The notes under the pieces: model-generated
Databases searched by the model: none
The model's input: only the letters and a program-made list of their open reading frames with translations
Told to the model about the DNA's origin: nothing
Made by a program: the position numbers and the translations under genes
In this document: positions 9,355-18,866 of the stretch, one piece after another
Numbering within the stretch: the stretch's first letter is position 1
How the letters are laid out: each line of letters opens with the position of its first letter
Assembly (NCBI RefSeq): GCF_000742835.1
Contig: NZ_CP008941.1
Span: 2,347,690 to 2,411,689 of the forward strand
From: Candidatus Paracaedibacter acanthamoebae
Lineage (GTDB): Bacteria; Pseudomonadota; Alphaproteobacteria; Paracaedibacterales; Paracaedibacteraceae
Length of the DNA stretch: 64,000 bases
Direction of reading: 5' to 3'

Positions 9355-10168
9355 AACCGTCTCTGGTTACTGCAATTGAATGCTCAAATTGCGCTGACAA
9401 AGATTTATCTTTTGTAACGGCTGTCCAGCCATCGTCCAAAACTTTGACCTGCCAGTTACCGGCGTTAATCATCGGTTCAATGGTAAAGAACATCCCTTCT
9501 TTCAACTCTAATCCCCGACCTGGTTTACCATAATGCATAACATTGGGGGCACAATGGAAAATGCGACCAATTCCATGACCACAGAAATCACGAACGACTG
9601 AAAATCCCTGCTTTTCAGCATAGGTTTGTATGGCATGGCCAATATCCCCTAACGTGGCACCGGGGCGCACAACCTCAATCCCACGCATCATGGATTCATA
9701 AGTGGCATCAATTAATTTGCGAGCCCTAAGCCCCACCTTACCAACGGTAAACATGCGGCTCGTATCACCATACCAACCATTTAAAATAACTGTCACATCA
9801 ATGTTAAGGATGTCGCCATCCATCAGCTTTCGGCTACCTGGAATCCCATGGCATACCACATGATTTAAGGAGGTGCAGATTGATTTGGGATAACCACGAT
9901 ACCCTAAGGGCGCCGGGATCGCCTCATTTTTTATAATAAAATCATGGCATAGTCGATCTAATTCTTCTGTGGTGATGCCGATTTTGACAAACGGAGCGAT
10001 ATAATCCAGAGTTTGGGCTGCAAGCTTTCCAGCTGCCCGCATGCCTTCAAAGCCTTCAGCGCTGTTCAGAATGATTGTATTTTCATCAATATCATTAACG
10101 TCGTGATCATGGTCATGATCGCAGCAACCGTCATGATGGTGGTGGTTATGTTGAGTTTGAATCAGCAT
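9326..10168 (-). CDS. map: methionine aminopeptidase type I with His-rich N-terminus
   Basis: Removes the initiator methionine from nascent proteins. The catalytic domain (about residues 35-280) carries the expected metal-ligand regions: NIDVTVILNGWYGDTSRMF (two Asp), FCGHGIGRIFHCAPNV (His), FTIEPMINAG (Glu) and the final FEHSIAVT (Glu). The first about 28 residues are unusual, with HNHHHHDGCCDHDHDHD, a dense His/Cys/Asp cluster. AAAGG lies 8 bases before ATG 10168, so the extension is probably translated. It may bind the catalytic metal or buffer Ni/Co/Zn. It overlaps radC by 29 bases. Confidence 0.93.
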   Translation of the reverse strand: MLIQTQHNHHHHDGCCDHDHDHDVNDIDENTIILNSAEGFEGMRAAGKLAAQTLDYIAPFVKIGITTEELDRLCHDFIIKNEAIPAPLGYRGYPKSICTSLNHVVCHGIPGSRKLMDGDILNIDVTVILNGWYGDTSRMFTVGKVGLRARKLIDATYESMMRGIEVVRPGATLGDIGHAIQTYAEKQGFSVVRDFCGHGIGRIFHCAPNVMHYGKPGRGLELKEGMFFTIEPMINAGNWQVKVLDDGWTAVTKDKSLSAQFEHSIAVTRDGYEIFTLSGN

Positions 10169-10336
10169 GGTTTAGCCTTTACTTAAATTTTCAAACGTTT
10201 ATAAAATTTATCTATCTAACACCGTAGCGATTTCCCATCATTTTTTCAAGTCTTGCGCCGTCACGCTTTTAAAATGGCTTTTCCCCTAGCTTAGCCCAGG
10301 GTCTCGAGATTGCAGAAGTGATTTGCTTGTCATTTG

Positions 10337-10477
10337 GAGTTCCCGGCTCTTCGGCCGGGAAAAGAGGGCCGTGTCGTAGGCTTAATAAAATCTCCTTTTT
10401 CCGGACAAGCGTAGCGCGATCCGGAATCTAAAGATCGTTTGATAACTCCCTGTTAAGCTTGAGTTCCCGGCTCTTCG
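10337..10477. repeat. palindromic and direct repeat cluster between map and addA
   Basis: In the 361-base gap between map and addA, a 17-base sequence (GAGTTCCCGGCTCTTCG) occurs at 10337-10353 and again at 10461-10477 in the same orientation. The first copy is completed by a right arm to give an 8-bp hairpin, TTCCCGGC / GCCGGGAA (10340-10361). The second copy lacks its right arm. The pattern suggests a dispersed palindromic element, one copy truncated, comparable in kind to intergenic repeats of Rickettsia. Confidence 0.6.
10399..10426. repeat. TTCCGGA inverted repeat
   Basis: TTCCGGA (10399-10405) and TCCGGAA (10420-10426) flank a 14-base GC-rich spacer containing AGCGTAGCGC. It sits between the two GAGTTCCCGG copies and is probably part of the same composite repeat element. 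It could also act as a transcript-end hairpin. Confidence 0.5.
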
Positions 10478-10529
10478 CATGGTCCTGGCGGACAAAAAAG
10501 AAAGAAAAGCTGGATTTATTTTCCTCTAT

Positions 10530-13500
10530 CTAAAGCTGATCCAATCGTCCATTGGTTGTCCACAGAACATAACAGTCTATCGGAGTGTTAGGATAGAGAA
10601 AGGCAAGAGCTTGCTTATACCCCTTTAATTGCTGCTTAATAGAGGCAGAAATTTGATCGGCTGAAAGAGGGGGCGTCTGAGAGGATTTATAATCCAAGAT
10701 CTTAATGATAGGTCCGAGCACAATCCGATCAAGGCGTATTAAATCACCGTTTGCTGTCATCACTTCAAGTTCTGCTACTGAATCCTGACCAAAAAAATCT
10801 CGCAAATTATCAGATTTTAGGAGGGTTAAAGTCGTTGTCAGACAATCTTGCTGGAGAGCTAAATCGTTGGTCATACCTTGTATCACTTGCATCCCCTTCT
10901 CTTGCCATAAGGATGGATGAAGCTCTGGCAAGATTTCGAGTAATTTATGAATAAGAATGCCGCGGTGGGCTTGAGCCGTCGTCGGCTCTTTATCCTCAAT
11001 CGGTTTGAGTTGATGACTTAAATCCACAGTCGTGCTTAAAAAGTCAGGTAACATCGAAATATCGACTGATGAAAGGGCTGGTAAGTCTTGGGTGGAGGGA
11101 ATTACAGAAGGGGCCCATTCTTCTTTTACCACTCCCTTATCCTCTAGAAGACTATACCAAGCATCTTTGGGTTGTTTGTCGCCATATCCCCCTATATAGA
11201 GATGATCTTGAGCGCGAGTCAGAGCCACGTATAGCAACCGTTTATCTTCAGCTTCTTCGTGCAATAGGTGGTCAGCTTTTAAGACCGCCGTAAGCTCTAT
11301 ATCTTGCGCTTTTGGGGGGGTGGCTAAGAGTAAGTTACACTGTTGATCAGTGTGGCGCCACAATATATTGCCTGTCGGACTTTTCGCATTAAATTTTTCG
11401 ACTAGAATAACAACGGGCGCCTGAAGTCCCTTTGACCCATGAATTGTCATGATGCGGACTTCATTATGTTGAGTGTCAGCACTATCCCTTTTGAGTTCAT
11501 AGCCTTGTGCCAAAATTTCCCCCATAACCAATTCTAAACTGGGGCTGATTTGATGGTCGAGCGTTAGCAAGAGATTTAAAAACTCACCCAACACATCTTC
11601 GGCTTCATGCGACAATCGGCTGAGAATACGTTTTTTGCCATCGAGCTTATGCAGAACATAAGAGAATAATTCAAAGGGTGATAGGTAATCTGTCTTATCT
11701 AAAACTTCCTTTAACCACTCATAGGCAGTTTGATAAGTGGGCGACTCACTGTGCTTGATCAATTCCATCCATAGGGAGCCTTGACGGTTCATTGACAGCA
11801 TCATGAGGTCGGCATGACTTAACCCAATTAGCGGACTGGTCAACACGGCGGCTAGAGAGAGGTCATCGAGGGGTTGAAGTAAAAATTGACCTAAGCTCAA
11901 CAAATCTTTGACGGCTAAATGAGTGGTCAGTAAAAAACGATCGGCACCGGCAATGGGGATGTGGCGCTGTTTGAGGCACCGAATAAGATGGTTAATAAAG
12001 TCCGATCGTTGTCGCACAAGAATTAGAATGTCTTTGGCTTGAATAGGCTGCTTTGTGGATGGTAAGATCATGCCGCTGTGGAGCAAGTGATCAATTTGCT
12101 GCGCTATTTGGTGAGCGTATTGTTGGTAAAGGCCGGTATCAACTATTCTAACAGTGGGCAGTGTCCACGGCGTCATATCACCTTTTTCTTCGTCCTCTGG
12201 TTTAATAAGGGCTGGCCATAAACAAACTTTACCGTGATGGTTTTGCCGGAATGGTGTGTGAACTAGATTGGATTCAGCCAAAACTTGTTCTTGCAGCGTT
12301 TTATCAGTGAAGACAGAATCAACAAGATTAAGAATTTGGGGGGTAGATCGGAAGGAAACGGATAAATCCACAGTGCGCCATGTTTGGCCGATGGCTTGGC
12401 TCTGTTGTGCAAAAAAGTGCTGCAACCGCACAAAATCATGGGGGTTTGCCCCTTGAAAACTATAAATGGATTGCTTGGAATCCCCCACCACAAATAAAGT
12501 TCGATTGGATTTGTCGGGCCTGAAAAAATCTTGGGTTAAAGCTTTGATGACATCCCATTGGGCAGGGTTGGTATCCTGGGCCTCATCAATCAATATATGA
12601 TCAATTCCACCATCCAGTTTATAAAGAACCCAGGCTGCCAATTCTGGATCATTCAGCAGATTAATCGTCTTTTCGATCAAGTCATCATAATCGAGTGCTG
12701 ATTCAATCAATTTCTGCTGTTGATAATGGTCATAAATTGCTGTTCCAAAAACAAACAAGATAAGGGATTTTTGGGCAATTTCTAATCGGTTTAACAGGTC
12801 ATTGAGTTGATAAATCCGTTCAGCTTCGACCTCATGTTTAACGGCTGGCCTTTTAGAAATAGAGCCGTCAGCTGTGAGAAAAAGCCTGGCATATTGGTCA
12901 TACAGCGCAACTCGCTCTTCAACCGAGCTTGCAAGCCATCGTTCTAAGATGGGGTTCGCTTTAACCTCAAGGCAGGCCAACAAGCCAGCCCGATTATACG
13001 TTCCCTCTTGCGATGCCTTGGCAATAAAACCCTCGCGGGCCTGTCGGTCTAGAAGAGTTAAGTGAGAGGGTAGGTCAAGTGTTACCTTAAGGTGATGATT
13101 ATAGGAATCCAGGTTATGGTGACTTAGCTGGCGTAAGTTTCGGCGATGGGACAGTAAATCCTCTAAGGTTTCTTCAAATTTTTTGTCTTTATAATGAAGC
13201 GCTAAGAGATCGAATAGATCGGGATATTCTTGCGATTTTTGGTGCAACATTTTTGCGCTGGCGCGGTGTAATAAGGCAGCGGCCGTTGTATCATCCAGAA
13301 TTGAAAATTGTGCCGGAATTCTGGCTTCTAACGGAAATCGTCCCAGAACTGTTTGGCAAAAACCATGGATTGTTTGGATTTTTATGCCGCTTGGTAGATC
13401 CAGGATCTGGGTGAATAAGCTGCGCGCCTTAAGATGTAGCGGTGGCGTCACAGGACCCTGCCATAAATCCTCGAGGCTTTGATGAAGCTGTGTATCATCC

Positions 13501-13739
13501 ATCTGTACCCAAGAACTGAGACGGTGGAAAAGACGGGTTTGCATTTCAGCCGCTGCCGCCTTGGTAAATGTTAAGCACAGGATTTTGGAAGGATCTTCGC
13601 CGCTGAGCATAAGATTTAAGAGCCGATCGGTCAGAACTTTTGTTTTACCTGTACCGGCTGAGGCGCTTACCCAAGCGCTAACGTGGGGGGAGGCGGCAAG
13701 TTTTTGGGGATAACTGGGATTGGCATCAACAGCGATCAT
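10530..13739 (-). CDS. addA: AddA helicase-nuclease subunit
   Basis: UvrD-like helicase plus RecB-family nuclease subunit of AddAB, which resects double-strand breaks for RecA. Motifs in order: Walker A ASAGTGKTKVLTDR near the N-terminus, Walker B LIDEAQDTNPAQWDV, FVVGDSKQSIYSFQGA, IMTIHGSKGLQAP, LLYVALTRAQDHLYIGG, and at the C-terminus the nuclease LDRIVLGPIIKILDYKS. The frame extends to ATG 13748, but ATG 13739 is preferred: it overlaps the addB stop in an ATGA junction and has GAGGAA 8 bases upstream. The protein is then 1069 residues, usual for the alphaproteobacterial type. Confidence 0.94.
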   Translation of the reverse strand: MIAVDANPSYPQKLAASPHVSAWVSASAGTGKTKVLTDRLLNLMLSGEDPSKILCLTFTKAAAAEMQTRLFHRLSSWVQMDDTQLHQSLEDLWQGPVTPPLHLKARSLFTQILDLPSGIKIQTIHGFCQTVLGRFPLEARIPAQFSILDDTTAAALLHRASAKMLHQKSQEYPDLFDLLALHYKDKKFEETLEDLLSHRRNLRQLSHHNLDSYNHHLKVTLDLPSHLTLLDRQAREGFIAKASQEGTYNRAGLLACLEVKANPILERWLASSVEERVALYDQYARLFLTADGSISKRPAVKHEVEAERIYQLNDLLNRLEIAQKSLILFVFGTAIYDHYQQQKLIESALDYDDLIEKTINLLNDPELAAWVLYKLDGGIDHILIDEAQDTNPAQWDVIKALTQDFFRPDKSNRTLFVVGDSKQSIYSFQGANPHDFVRLQHFFAQQSQAIGQTWRTVDLSVSFRSTPQILNLVDSVFTDKTLQEQVLAESNLVHTPFRQNHHGKVCLWPALIKPEDEEKGDMTPWTLPTVRIVDTGLYQQYAHQIAQQIDHLLHSGMILPSTKQPIQAKDILILVRQRSDFINHLIRCLKQRHIPIAGADRFLLTTHLAVKDLLSLGQFLLQPLDDLSLAAVLTSPLIGLSHADLMMLSMNRQGSLWMELIKHSESPTYQTAYEWLKEVLDKTDYLSPFELFSYVLHKLDGKKRILSRLSHEAEDVLGEFLNLLLTLDHQISPSLELVMGEILAQGYELKRDSADTQHNEVRIMTIHGSKGLQAPVVILVEKFNAKSPTGNILWRHTDQQCNLLLATPPKAQDIELTAVLKADHLLHEEAEDKRLLYVALTRAQDHLYIGGYGDKQPKDAWYSLLEDKGVVKEEWAPSVIPSTQDLPALSSVDISMLPDFLSTTVDLSHQLKPIEDKEPTTAQAHRGILIHKLLEILPELHPSLWQEKGMQVIQGMTNDLALQQDCLTTTLTLLKSDNLRDFFGQDSVAELEVMTANGDLIRLDRIVLGPIIKILDYKSSQTPPLSADQISASIKQQLKGYKQALAFLYPNTPIDCYVLWTTNGRLDQL

Positions 13740-16519
13740 GAATTCCATTCCTCTAAGCGGGCGAGTTGACTATAATCGCGGTTCTTAAGCTTTGACTCTC
13801 CCCAGGGATTACAGAGGTAAGGTGTCGCTGACATTAAGAAATGCTGCAAAAGGTTTTTGAGTCCCTGCTCTGTTGACTCCACTAGAAGATTAATATCTTT
13901 CAAGTTAACCACAGCGCCCCCATCTTTACCTCCCTTGAGATGCCAGTATTCAAGATTGGATAAAGAGTGATTGATTAAGGGAGGGAATCCATTGTTGGCA
14001 AGCAATAATGCCTCGATGGCCAATTGCGGTGATAGTCCTGCTATAATATCGCCTTTCGTGGGCAACGTTGAGCCGGTCTTATAATCCAGAATAATGGCTT
14101 GTCCATCCCTGACGTCAATCCGATCGGCAATCGATGTAATGGTTGCAGATCGCCGATGACCATAATTGAAGTCAAGCGTTCCTTCAATTTCGGTGAAGGT
14201 ATAGTCTAATTGGCGTTTACGCCATTCATTAACGAGCCAGTGAGCAACACTGGTAAAGCGTGGCCACCAAAAATGCTGTACGTAGGGATCCGCTATAAAA
14301 GGAGCAAACGTTTTTTCACCACAGTCGATAAGTTTATCTAAATCAATCTGATTGCCATACAGGCGATGGTAAAGATCAAGGCCTTCATGGATTAAATTAC
14401 CCAGGTCACGGGAATCTAAGTCTTCATCAGGGACATCAAGTTTGCGTAATTTTAAGATGCGACGGGCATAGTAACCAAAAGGATCGCGCATCAATTGTTC
14501 AATGTCGGTTGTGGAAAAATGGACCGGTCGTTTGTCTAAAGGGGGACAGGGTAATGGTTCGGCTGCTGGTTCAATTTTTTGCGGCGCATCTAGTTTTTCC
14601 GCCCACTCTTTAAGTTGTTTCCCGTCATCAAGCTTGATTTTATGAATGGATAATAGGGTTTCTAAGCGTAACCACCAACGACTCGGGACTGTTGCCGTGC
14701 CACTTTTTCTCATGCTTCGAGTAAGCATAGCCTGAGGGGCCGAAAATCCAAGGCAAAAGTCATGGGCTGACAAACCGATGCGCCGTAAGGGATCGGGGAG
14801 TCCTAAATCCAAGCGCATTTGACGATTTAACCACGGATCGCTGGCAAGATCTTGCGGCCAGGTTCCCTCATTTAATCCCGCCAGAATCATCAGCGGGGCA
14901 TGGGCCTGTCTGGCTTCGAGAGCACCCAAGATACGAACGGGGCTGCCGATTCCTTGTCGATCATGAACGAGTTCTTGGTTCATTAATTGAGGCAAGAGAT
15001 CCCGAAATTCTCGTCCGTTCAGCGGCGGATAAAAGTCACCATGGGGCTTTAAAGAGGCAAAATAATCAGCAGCTCTCTGACCATCGGCTTCTCCCCAGAG
15101 TTTTTCTGGCGCACACAAAATTTCTGCTATTTTTATAAGATCATCCAGATGTTCTGTTAATGATTTCTTGGACGAGTGATCTGTTAGGACCATGTCTTTT
15201 AAAAAGCCCTCATACCATTCTCGATCCTCCTCTTTCACATAGTCAGCTGAAAGAAGGTTGGGTTGGCGTCGCCGACGTAACTTTAAATCCAATTGGCGCA
15301 CATGATTTAAATGAGCGGCTCGATTAAGATGCCGATAACAGAGGGGGTGTTTTAAGAGGGCTAATAATCCTCGCGGTGTTGGTTGGCTGCGGAATTGAGT
15401 AATTAAACATAAAAATGTCCCCACCACGGTTTTAGTTAAGGGCGTCCCTTGGGACGTATTGGCAATAATATTCCAGCGCTTGAGTTGGGATTGGAGTCGG
15501 CGGGTTAATTCCATGTCGGGTGTAATGACAATGATGGATTCAAGACCTTCCGCAAGGCTTTGGCGGATTTTTAAGGCAATTATGAGGGCTTCATGACCTG
15601 TATCTCGGCATTCCACCATGGAGAGATTAGAGATAATATCTTGTTGCTCTGCAGCTGATAATGGTTGCGCCATATTAATAACGGGCGCCATGGCTTGTTG
15701 TAAGAGTTTGCCGCGAGCCTTTGCTGGCGCTGCAAGGGTTACCCACGGTCTAATATCAAGACTCCCTAAGCGATCAACAAATTGATGCAGCGTGTAAAGG
15801 GGATGGGTGGAGGGTGGTAAGTCTTCTGATAAAGCCTCAAAGCCTGGTAAAACAATATTCCCATTTTGGAAATTAAGGATTGCTTTGGCGAGATCTGCTG
15901 TGGCGGGACGGGTCGCTGTCGTTCCTGCCAAAATAACGGGATAGTCCGGCGCCCACTGCTGGGCCAAAACTCTCAGATTATCCCGTCGTCTTTGGGCGCT
16001 ATCGATCATGCCATAATCTTGTAAGATAGATGGCCAATAGTCGGTGATAATTTTTAAGAAATCCAGCGTGATTTGCCAATGTTGAGCAAATTGGGTGCCG
16101 ACCAGGGTTTGTAGGCGCGCTATGTCACCATCAGAGGTATGAATCTCGTCCAATAAGGTCATCAATTCTTTGGCCAAGTTTAAAGCGGTCGCAATTGAAG
16201 TTTGTTCTTTCTTTAAGATCAATTGGCTCAATAACCCCAATTGTTGGGCAGCAGGCATGGCTGGTCGTAAGACGGGCGCAATAAATCCAGGGACAGTTGG
16301 TTCCTGTTCAAGGTCAGCTAAAGCGATAATACGGGGGAGAATTTGACTGTTGCGGCGTTGCTGAAAAGCTTCTTTTAGACCTAAGCAGCCGCGCCGGGTT
16401 GGTAGAATAACGAGAGTTTTTGCCAATAAAAGAGGGTTGGAGCTAAATCTTTGCATGATCCCATCTGCCAAGGTTTCGAGGAACGGCTGGCCAAAAGGGA
16501 TCGTGAAAACTTTAGCCAT
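13736..16519 (-). CDS. addB: AddB nuclease subunit
   Basis: Partner of AddA in break resection. It has a degenerate helicase-like N-terminal half and a C-terminal RecB-type nuclease with VRDGQAIILDYKTGSTLP (Asp and Lys of the PD-(D/E)XK core). The start is taken as ATG 16519 (MAKVFTIPFGQPF) rather than the upstream in-frame ATG at 16546, because 16519 overlaps the murU stop and has AGG at suitable spacing. Length is then 927. It ends inside the start of addA (ATGA). The order matches the conserved alphaproteobacterial cluster. Confidence 0.92.
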   Translation of the reverse strand: MAKVFTIPFGQPFLETLADGIMQRFSSNPLLLAKTLVILPTRRGCLGLKEAFQQRRNSQILPRIIALADLEQEPTVPGFIAPVLRPAMPAAQQLGLLSQLILKKEQTSIATALNLAKELMTLLDEIHTSDGDIARLQTLVGTQFAQHWQITLDFLKIITDYWPSILQDYGMIDSAQRRRDNLRVLAQQWAPDYPVILAGTTATRPATADLAKAILNFQNGNIVLPGFEALSEDLPPSTHPLYTLHQFVDRLGSLDIRPWVTLAAPAKARGKLLQQAMAPVINMAQPLSAAEQQDIISNLSMVECRDTGHEALIIALKIRQSLAEGLESIIVITPDMELTRRLQSQLKRWNIIANTSQGTPLTKTVVGTFLCLITQFRSQPTPRGLLALLKHPLCYRHLNRAAHLNHVRQLDLKLRRRRQPNLLSADYVKEEDREWYEGFLKDMVLTDHSSKKSLTEHLDDLIKIAEILCAPEKLWGEADGQRAADYFASLKPHGDFYPPLNGREFRDLLPQLMNQELVHDRQGIGSPVRILGALEARQAHAPLMILAGLNEGTWPQDLASDPWLNRQMRLDLGLPDPLRRIGLSAHDFCLGFSAPQAMLTRSMRKSGTATVPSRWWLRLETLLSIHKIKLDDGKQLKEWAEKLDAPQKIEPAAEPLPCPPLDKRPVHFSTTDIEQLMRDPFGYYARRILKLRKLDVPDEDLDSRDLGNLIHEGLDLYHRLYGNQIDLDKLIDCGEKTFAPFIADPYVQHFWWPRFTSVAHWLVNEWRKRQLDYTFTEIEGTLDFNYGHRRSATITSIADRIDVRDGQAIILDYKTGSTLPTKGDIIAGLSPQLAIEALLLANNGFPPLINHSLSNLEYWHLKGGKDGGAVVNLKDINLLVESTEQGLKNLLQHFLMSATPYLCNPWGESKLKNRDYSQLARLEEWNS

Positions 16520-17210
16520 GGGCCAACCTGTGGCGTAAAGATTCAAGGGCGTCTAAAGTTCCGACATCCGACCAAATCCCCTCTAAAACAATAGCTTTTA
16601 GTCTGTTGTTATGATGGGCTTTGCGATACAGATCGACAATCGAAAAAGCGCCAGGCGGACAATTCTCAAAAATTCTAGGGTGCAGTAATTGGATGCCGGT
16701 GTAAATATAAGGGGCAGGAGATCCGGCGGGGCTAAATGTTGGGGTTAAGGTGGCCTCATTCCAGAAAAAATCGCCTGGACCTGCAAAGTTTAACGCATTC
16801 TTGTGGGATACTAAAACTAACAAAGCATCCATGGTTTTGTCATCCCATGTTTGCTGTAAATCATCTAAAATATTGCCCGAGGTTTCTTGCCACCAAATGT
16901 CAGAATTTAAGCTAAAGAATGGCTGGTTGTTAAAGTGAAATAGAGCATTGGCAATGCCTCCCCCGGTTTCTAAAAGTTCTGATTCATGGGAAATGATAAC
17001 CGACGTATCTTTTAAGTAAGAGGCGATTTGGTCAGATAGATAATGTGTGTTAATGACAATTTTATCCAGCTGGCGAGGCAACAATCGATTAAGAATATGC
17101 TGCAATAGAGGGGTGTCATTTAATGTGATCAAGGGTTTTGGTGTCGTCAACGTCAGGGGCTGCAAGCGTTTGCCCATTCCTGCAGCCAAAATCATGCTTT
17201 GCTTAATCAT
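16512..17210 (-). CDS. murU: nucleotidyltransferase, probable MurNAc-1-phosphate uridylyltransferase
   Basis: A sugar-nucleotide pyrophosphorylase fold: LAAGMGKRLQPLTLTTPKPL at the N-terminus is the NTP-binding loop, SLNSDIWW carries the metal-binding Asp, and GIWSDVGTLDALE is typical near the C-terminus. Length 232 fits MurU, which converts MurNAc-1-phosphate to UDP-MurNAc in peptidoglycan recycling. The call as MurU rather than another nucleotidyltransferase rests on the 8-base overlap with the upstream amgK-like kinase, the known AmgK-MurU pair. Its stop overlaps the addB start. Confidence 0.82.
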   Translation of the reverse strand: MIKQSMILAAGMGKRLQPLTLTTPKPLITLNDTPLLQHILNRLLPRQLDKIVINTHYLSDQIASYLKDTSVIISHESELLETGGGIANALFHFNNQPFFSLNSDIWWQETSGNILDDLQQTWDDKTMDALLVLVSHKNALNFAGPGDFFWNEATLTPTFSPAGSPAPYIYTGIQLLHPRIFENCPPGAFSIVDLYRKAHHNNRLKAIVLEGIWSDVGTLDALESLRHRLAHG

Positions 17211-18186
17211 GCTTGACGTCTCGCACAGTAATATTCTGGTTGAACCAATTTTTGATTTTCGCTAATTCGGGATGATTCAAATTCTTGTCTAAAAGTCGCC
17301 AGATTCTAGGGATATGATTTAAATAGTGAGGCTTGTTATCGCGTTTGGCTAGACGTACAAAAAGTCCTAAGATGCGGGTGAGACGGCTGGCACTAACCAT
17401 ATAGGTAATGGTGCGCTCCATGGTTCCTTCTTGAAATTGTGAAAATGCTTGACTATAGCGCTGCCAACAATTGAGCTCAATGTCCGGAGCGATATCCATT
17501 CGTACATCGTCAATTAAGGAAACAAAATCATAAACCATGGGACCCCAGCGAGCATCTTGGAAGTCCAATAAGCCACATGCTTTCGTCTGGGGCCGGTCTT
17601 TGATATAAATTAAATTATCAACGTGGAAGTCCCGCAATATTAAGGTTTTGGGCAGGGTATCAGCCCTTTCGAACACTTTCAACCATACTTTTTCAAATTC
17701 AGATCTCGCCTTTGCCGGCAGCTGATGGCCGTGAGTTGCTGGATAAAACCAGTCAACGAATAAGAAGACCCCATCCATAAATTGACGGACCGAATAGTCT
17801 TCAATCATGTCTGGCTTGCTATGAAATGTTTGTGCCAAAGCAACCAGGGTCTCGGTTGCAAGAGTATATAAAGCGGGGGCTTGTTCAGGGTTTGCTTTAA
17901 GGACGTTGGTAAATGTGTCATCGTGTAAGTCTTCCAAAAGGATAAATCCATCCGATAGATTGTGACCGATGATTTGGGGAGCAGAAAAACCATTATTCGT
18001 CAAAAGAGTAGCGATATCGATAAATTGTTTAGGCTTTTCAGAAGCCGGTGTGTTCATCAAAACAAATGTATCCGGTTGCCGGTTTAACCGGAAGTATTGG
18101 CGTGGTGAGGCGTCTCCCGCAAGAAAGGTCATAGTAGCGGTTGCCAAGCCATGATCTTTTAAGAAGTCGTGTAATGCGTTTTTCAT
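17203..18186 (-). CDS. amgK: aminoglycoside-phosphotransferase-fold kinase, probable MurNAc/GlcNAc kinase
   Basis: APH-fold sugar kinase. ILRDFHVDNLIYI holds the catalytic-loop Asp, and GLLDFQDARWGPMVYDF the metal-binding Asp. It probably phosphorylates the anomeric position of MurNAc (and GlcNAc) so that MurU can form UDP-MurNAc, bypassing the fosfomycin-sensitive route. The frame is open to 18237, but ATG 18186 (MKNALHDFLKDHG) starts 1 base after the tsaE stop and gives the family's usual N-terminus. It overlaps murU by 8 bases. The substrate is assigned by family and neighbour, not by a visible residue. Confidence 0.82.
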   Translation of the reverse strand: MKNALHDFLKDHGLATATMTFLAGDASPRQYFRLNRQPDTFVLMNTPASEKPKQFIDIATLLTNNGFSAPQIIGHNLSDGFILLEDLHDDTFTNVLKANPEQAPALYTLATETLVALAQTFHSKPDMIEDYSVRQFMDGVFLFVDWFYPATHGHQLPAKARSEFEKVWLKVFERADTLPKTLILRDFHVDNLIYIKDRPQTKACGLLDFQDARWGPMVYDFVSLIDDVRMDIAPDIELNCWQRYSQAFSQFQEGTMERTITYMVSASRLTRILGLFVRLAKRDNKPHYLNHIPRIWRLLDKNLNHPELAKIKNWFNQNITVRDVKHD

Positions 18187-18187
18187 A

Positions 18188-18652
18188 TTATAAGCAGTTA
18201 AAGTCAATGTGTACAGCTCCGTGGCATTGCATTTCAATGGTGCGACTTAAGTCTGCTGCAAATGTGAGTCGAAGATCAAGTCGATTTTCAGGTAAAAAAT
18301 GCCCGAGGCGTTCTGGCCACTCAATTAAACAGATTTTATCATAAAAAGCATCAAGCAGTCCAAGCTCTTCTATCTCATCGATCGCCTTAAGCCGATAAAG
18401 ATCGCAGTGCCAGATAGAACCGTGGGAAGATGCATATTCCTGTATGATCGTAAAAGTTGGGCTAGGGACATGGACAACATGGGGGCAAAGACTGCGAATT
18501 AAAGCCCGACAGAATGTGGTTTTGCCAGCTCCTAAATCGCCCCACAGACAAACGGTAATAGGGGATAGTAAATGGACACTTAGATTAGCAGCAATTTGAC
18601 TAAGGCGTGTTTCGGATACTTTTTGAAAGGTATGCATTAAACTATTTACCAA
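18188..18652 (-). CDS. tsaE: tRNA threonylcarbamoyladenosine ATPase TsaE
   Basis: P-loop ATPase of the t6A machinery (TsaB-TsaD-TsaE), needed to modify A37 of ANN-decoding tRNAs. CLWGDLGAGKTTFCRALIR is the Walker A region, VPSPTFTIIQEY a typical following stretch, and IWHCDLYRL and LIEWPERLG are family signatures. The open frame starts with TTG at 18652; ATG 18637 (MHTFQKVSE) is an equally plausible start, since neither has a strong ribosome site. First gene of the leftward tsaE-amgK-murU-addB-addA run. Length 149-154 is normal. Confidence 0.92.
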   Translation of the reverse strand: MVNSLMHTFQKVSETRLSQIAANLSVHLLSPITVCLWGDLGAGKTTFCRALIRSLCPHVVHVPSPTFTIIQEYASSHGSIWHCDLYRLKAIDEIEELGLLDAFYDKICLIEWPERLGHFLPENRLDLRLTFAADLSRTIEMQCHGAVHIDFNCL

Positions 18653-18866
18653 CAGGATAATATTGTTTATACCTTAAAAATATTGCGAAGTCCGTGACTT
18701 ATGCAAGAAAAATGGGTACAGTAGATAGTGAAATAATATGAGCCCAGAGGTCTCTCGGTGTGCGGGACGGTTGTTGATCGATGTCTGTAACATCCTGATG
18801 ATGGTATTTTCTCGAGCGGCTCTTTAATGTATAATCGTTGTTATTGCCCTTGAGGAAACCGTTGTC

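Noticed and set aside
13740-13748. Longer addA start at ATG 13748
   Set aside because: The GAGGAA ribosome site would sit directly against it; ATG 13739 has correct spacing and the ATGA overlap with addB.
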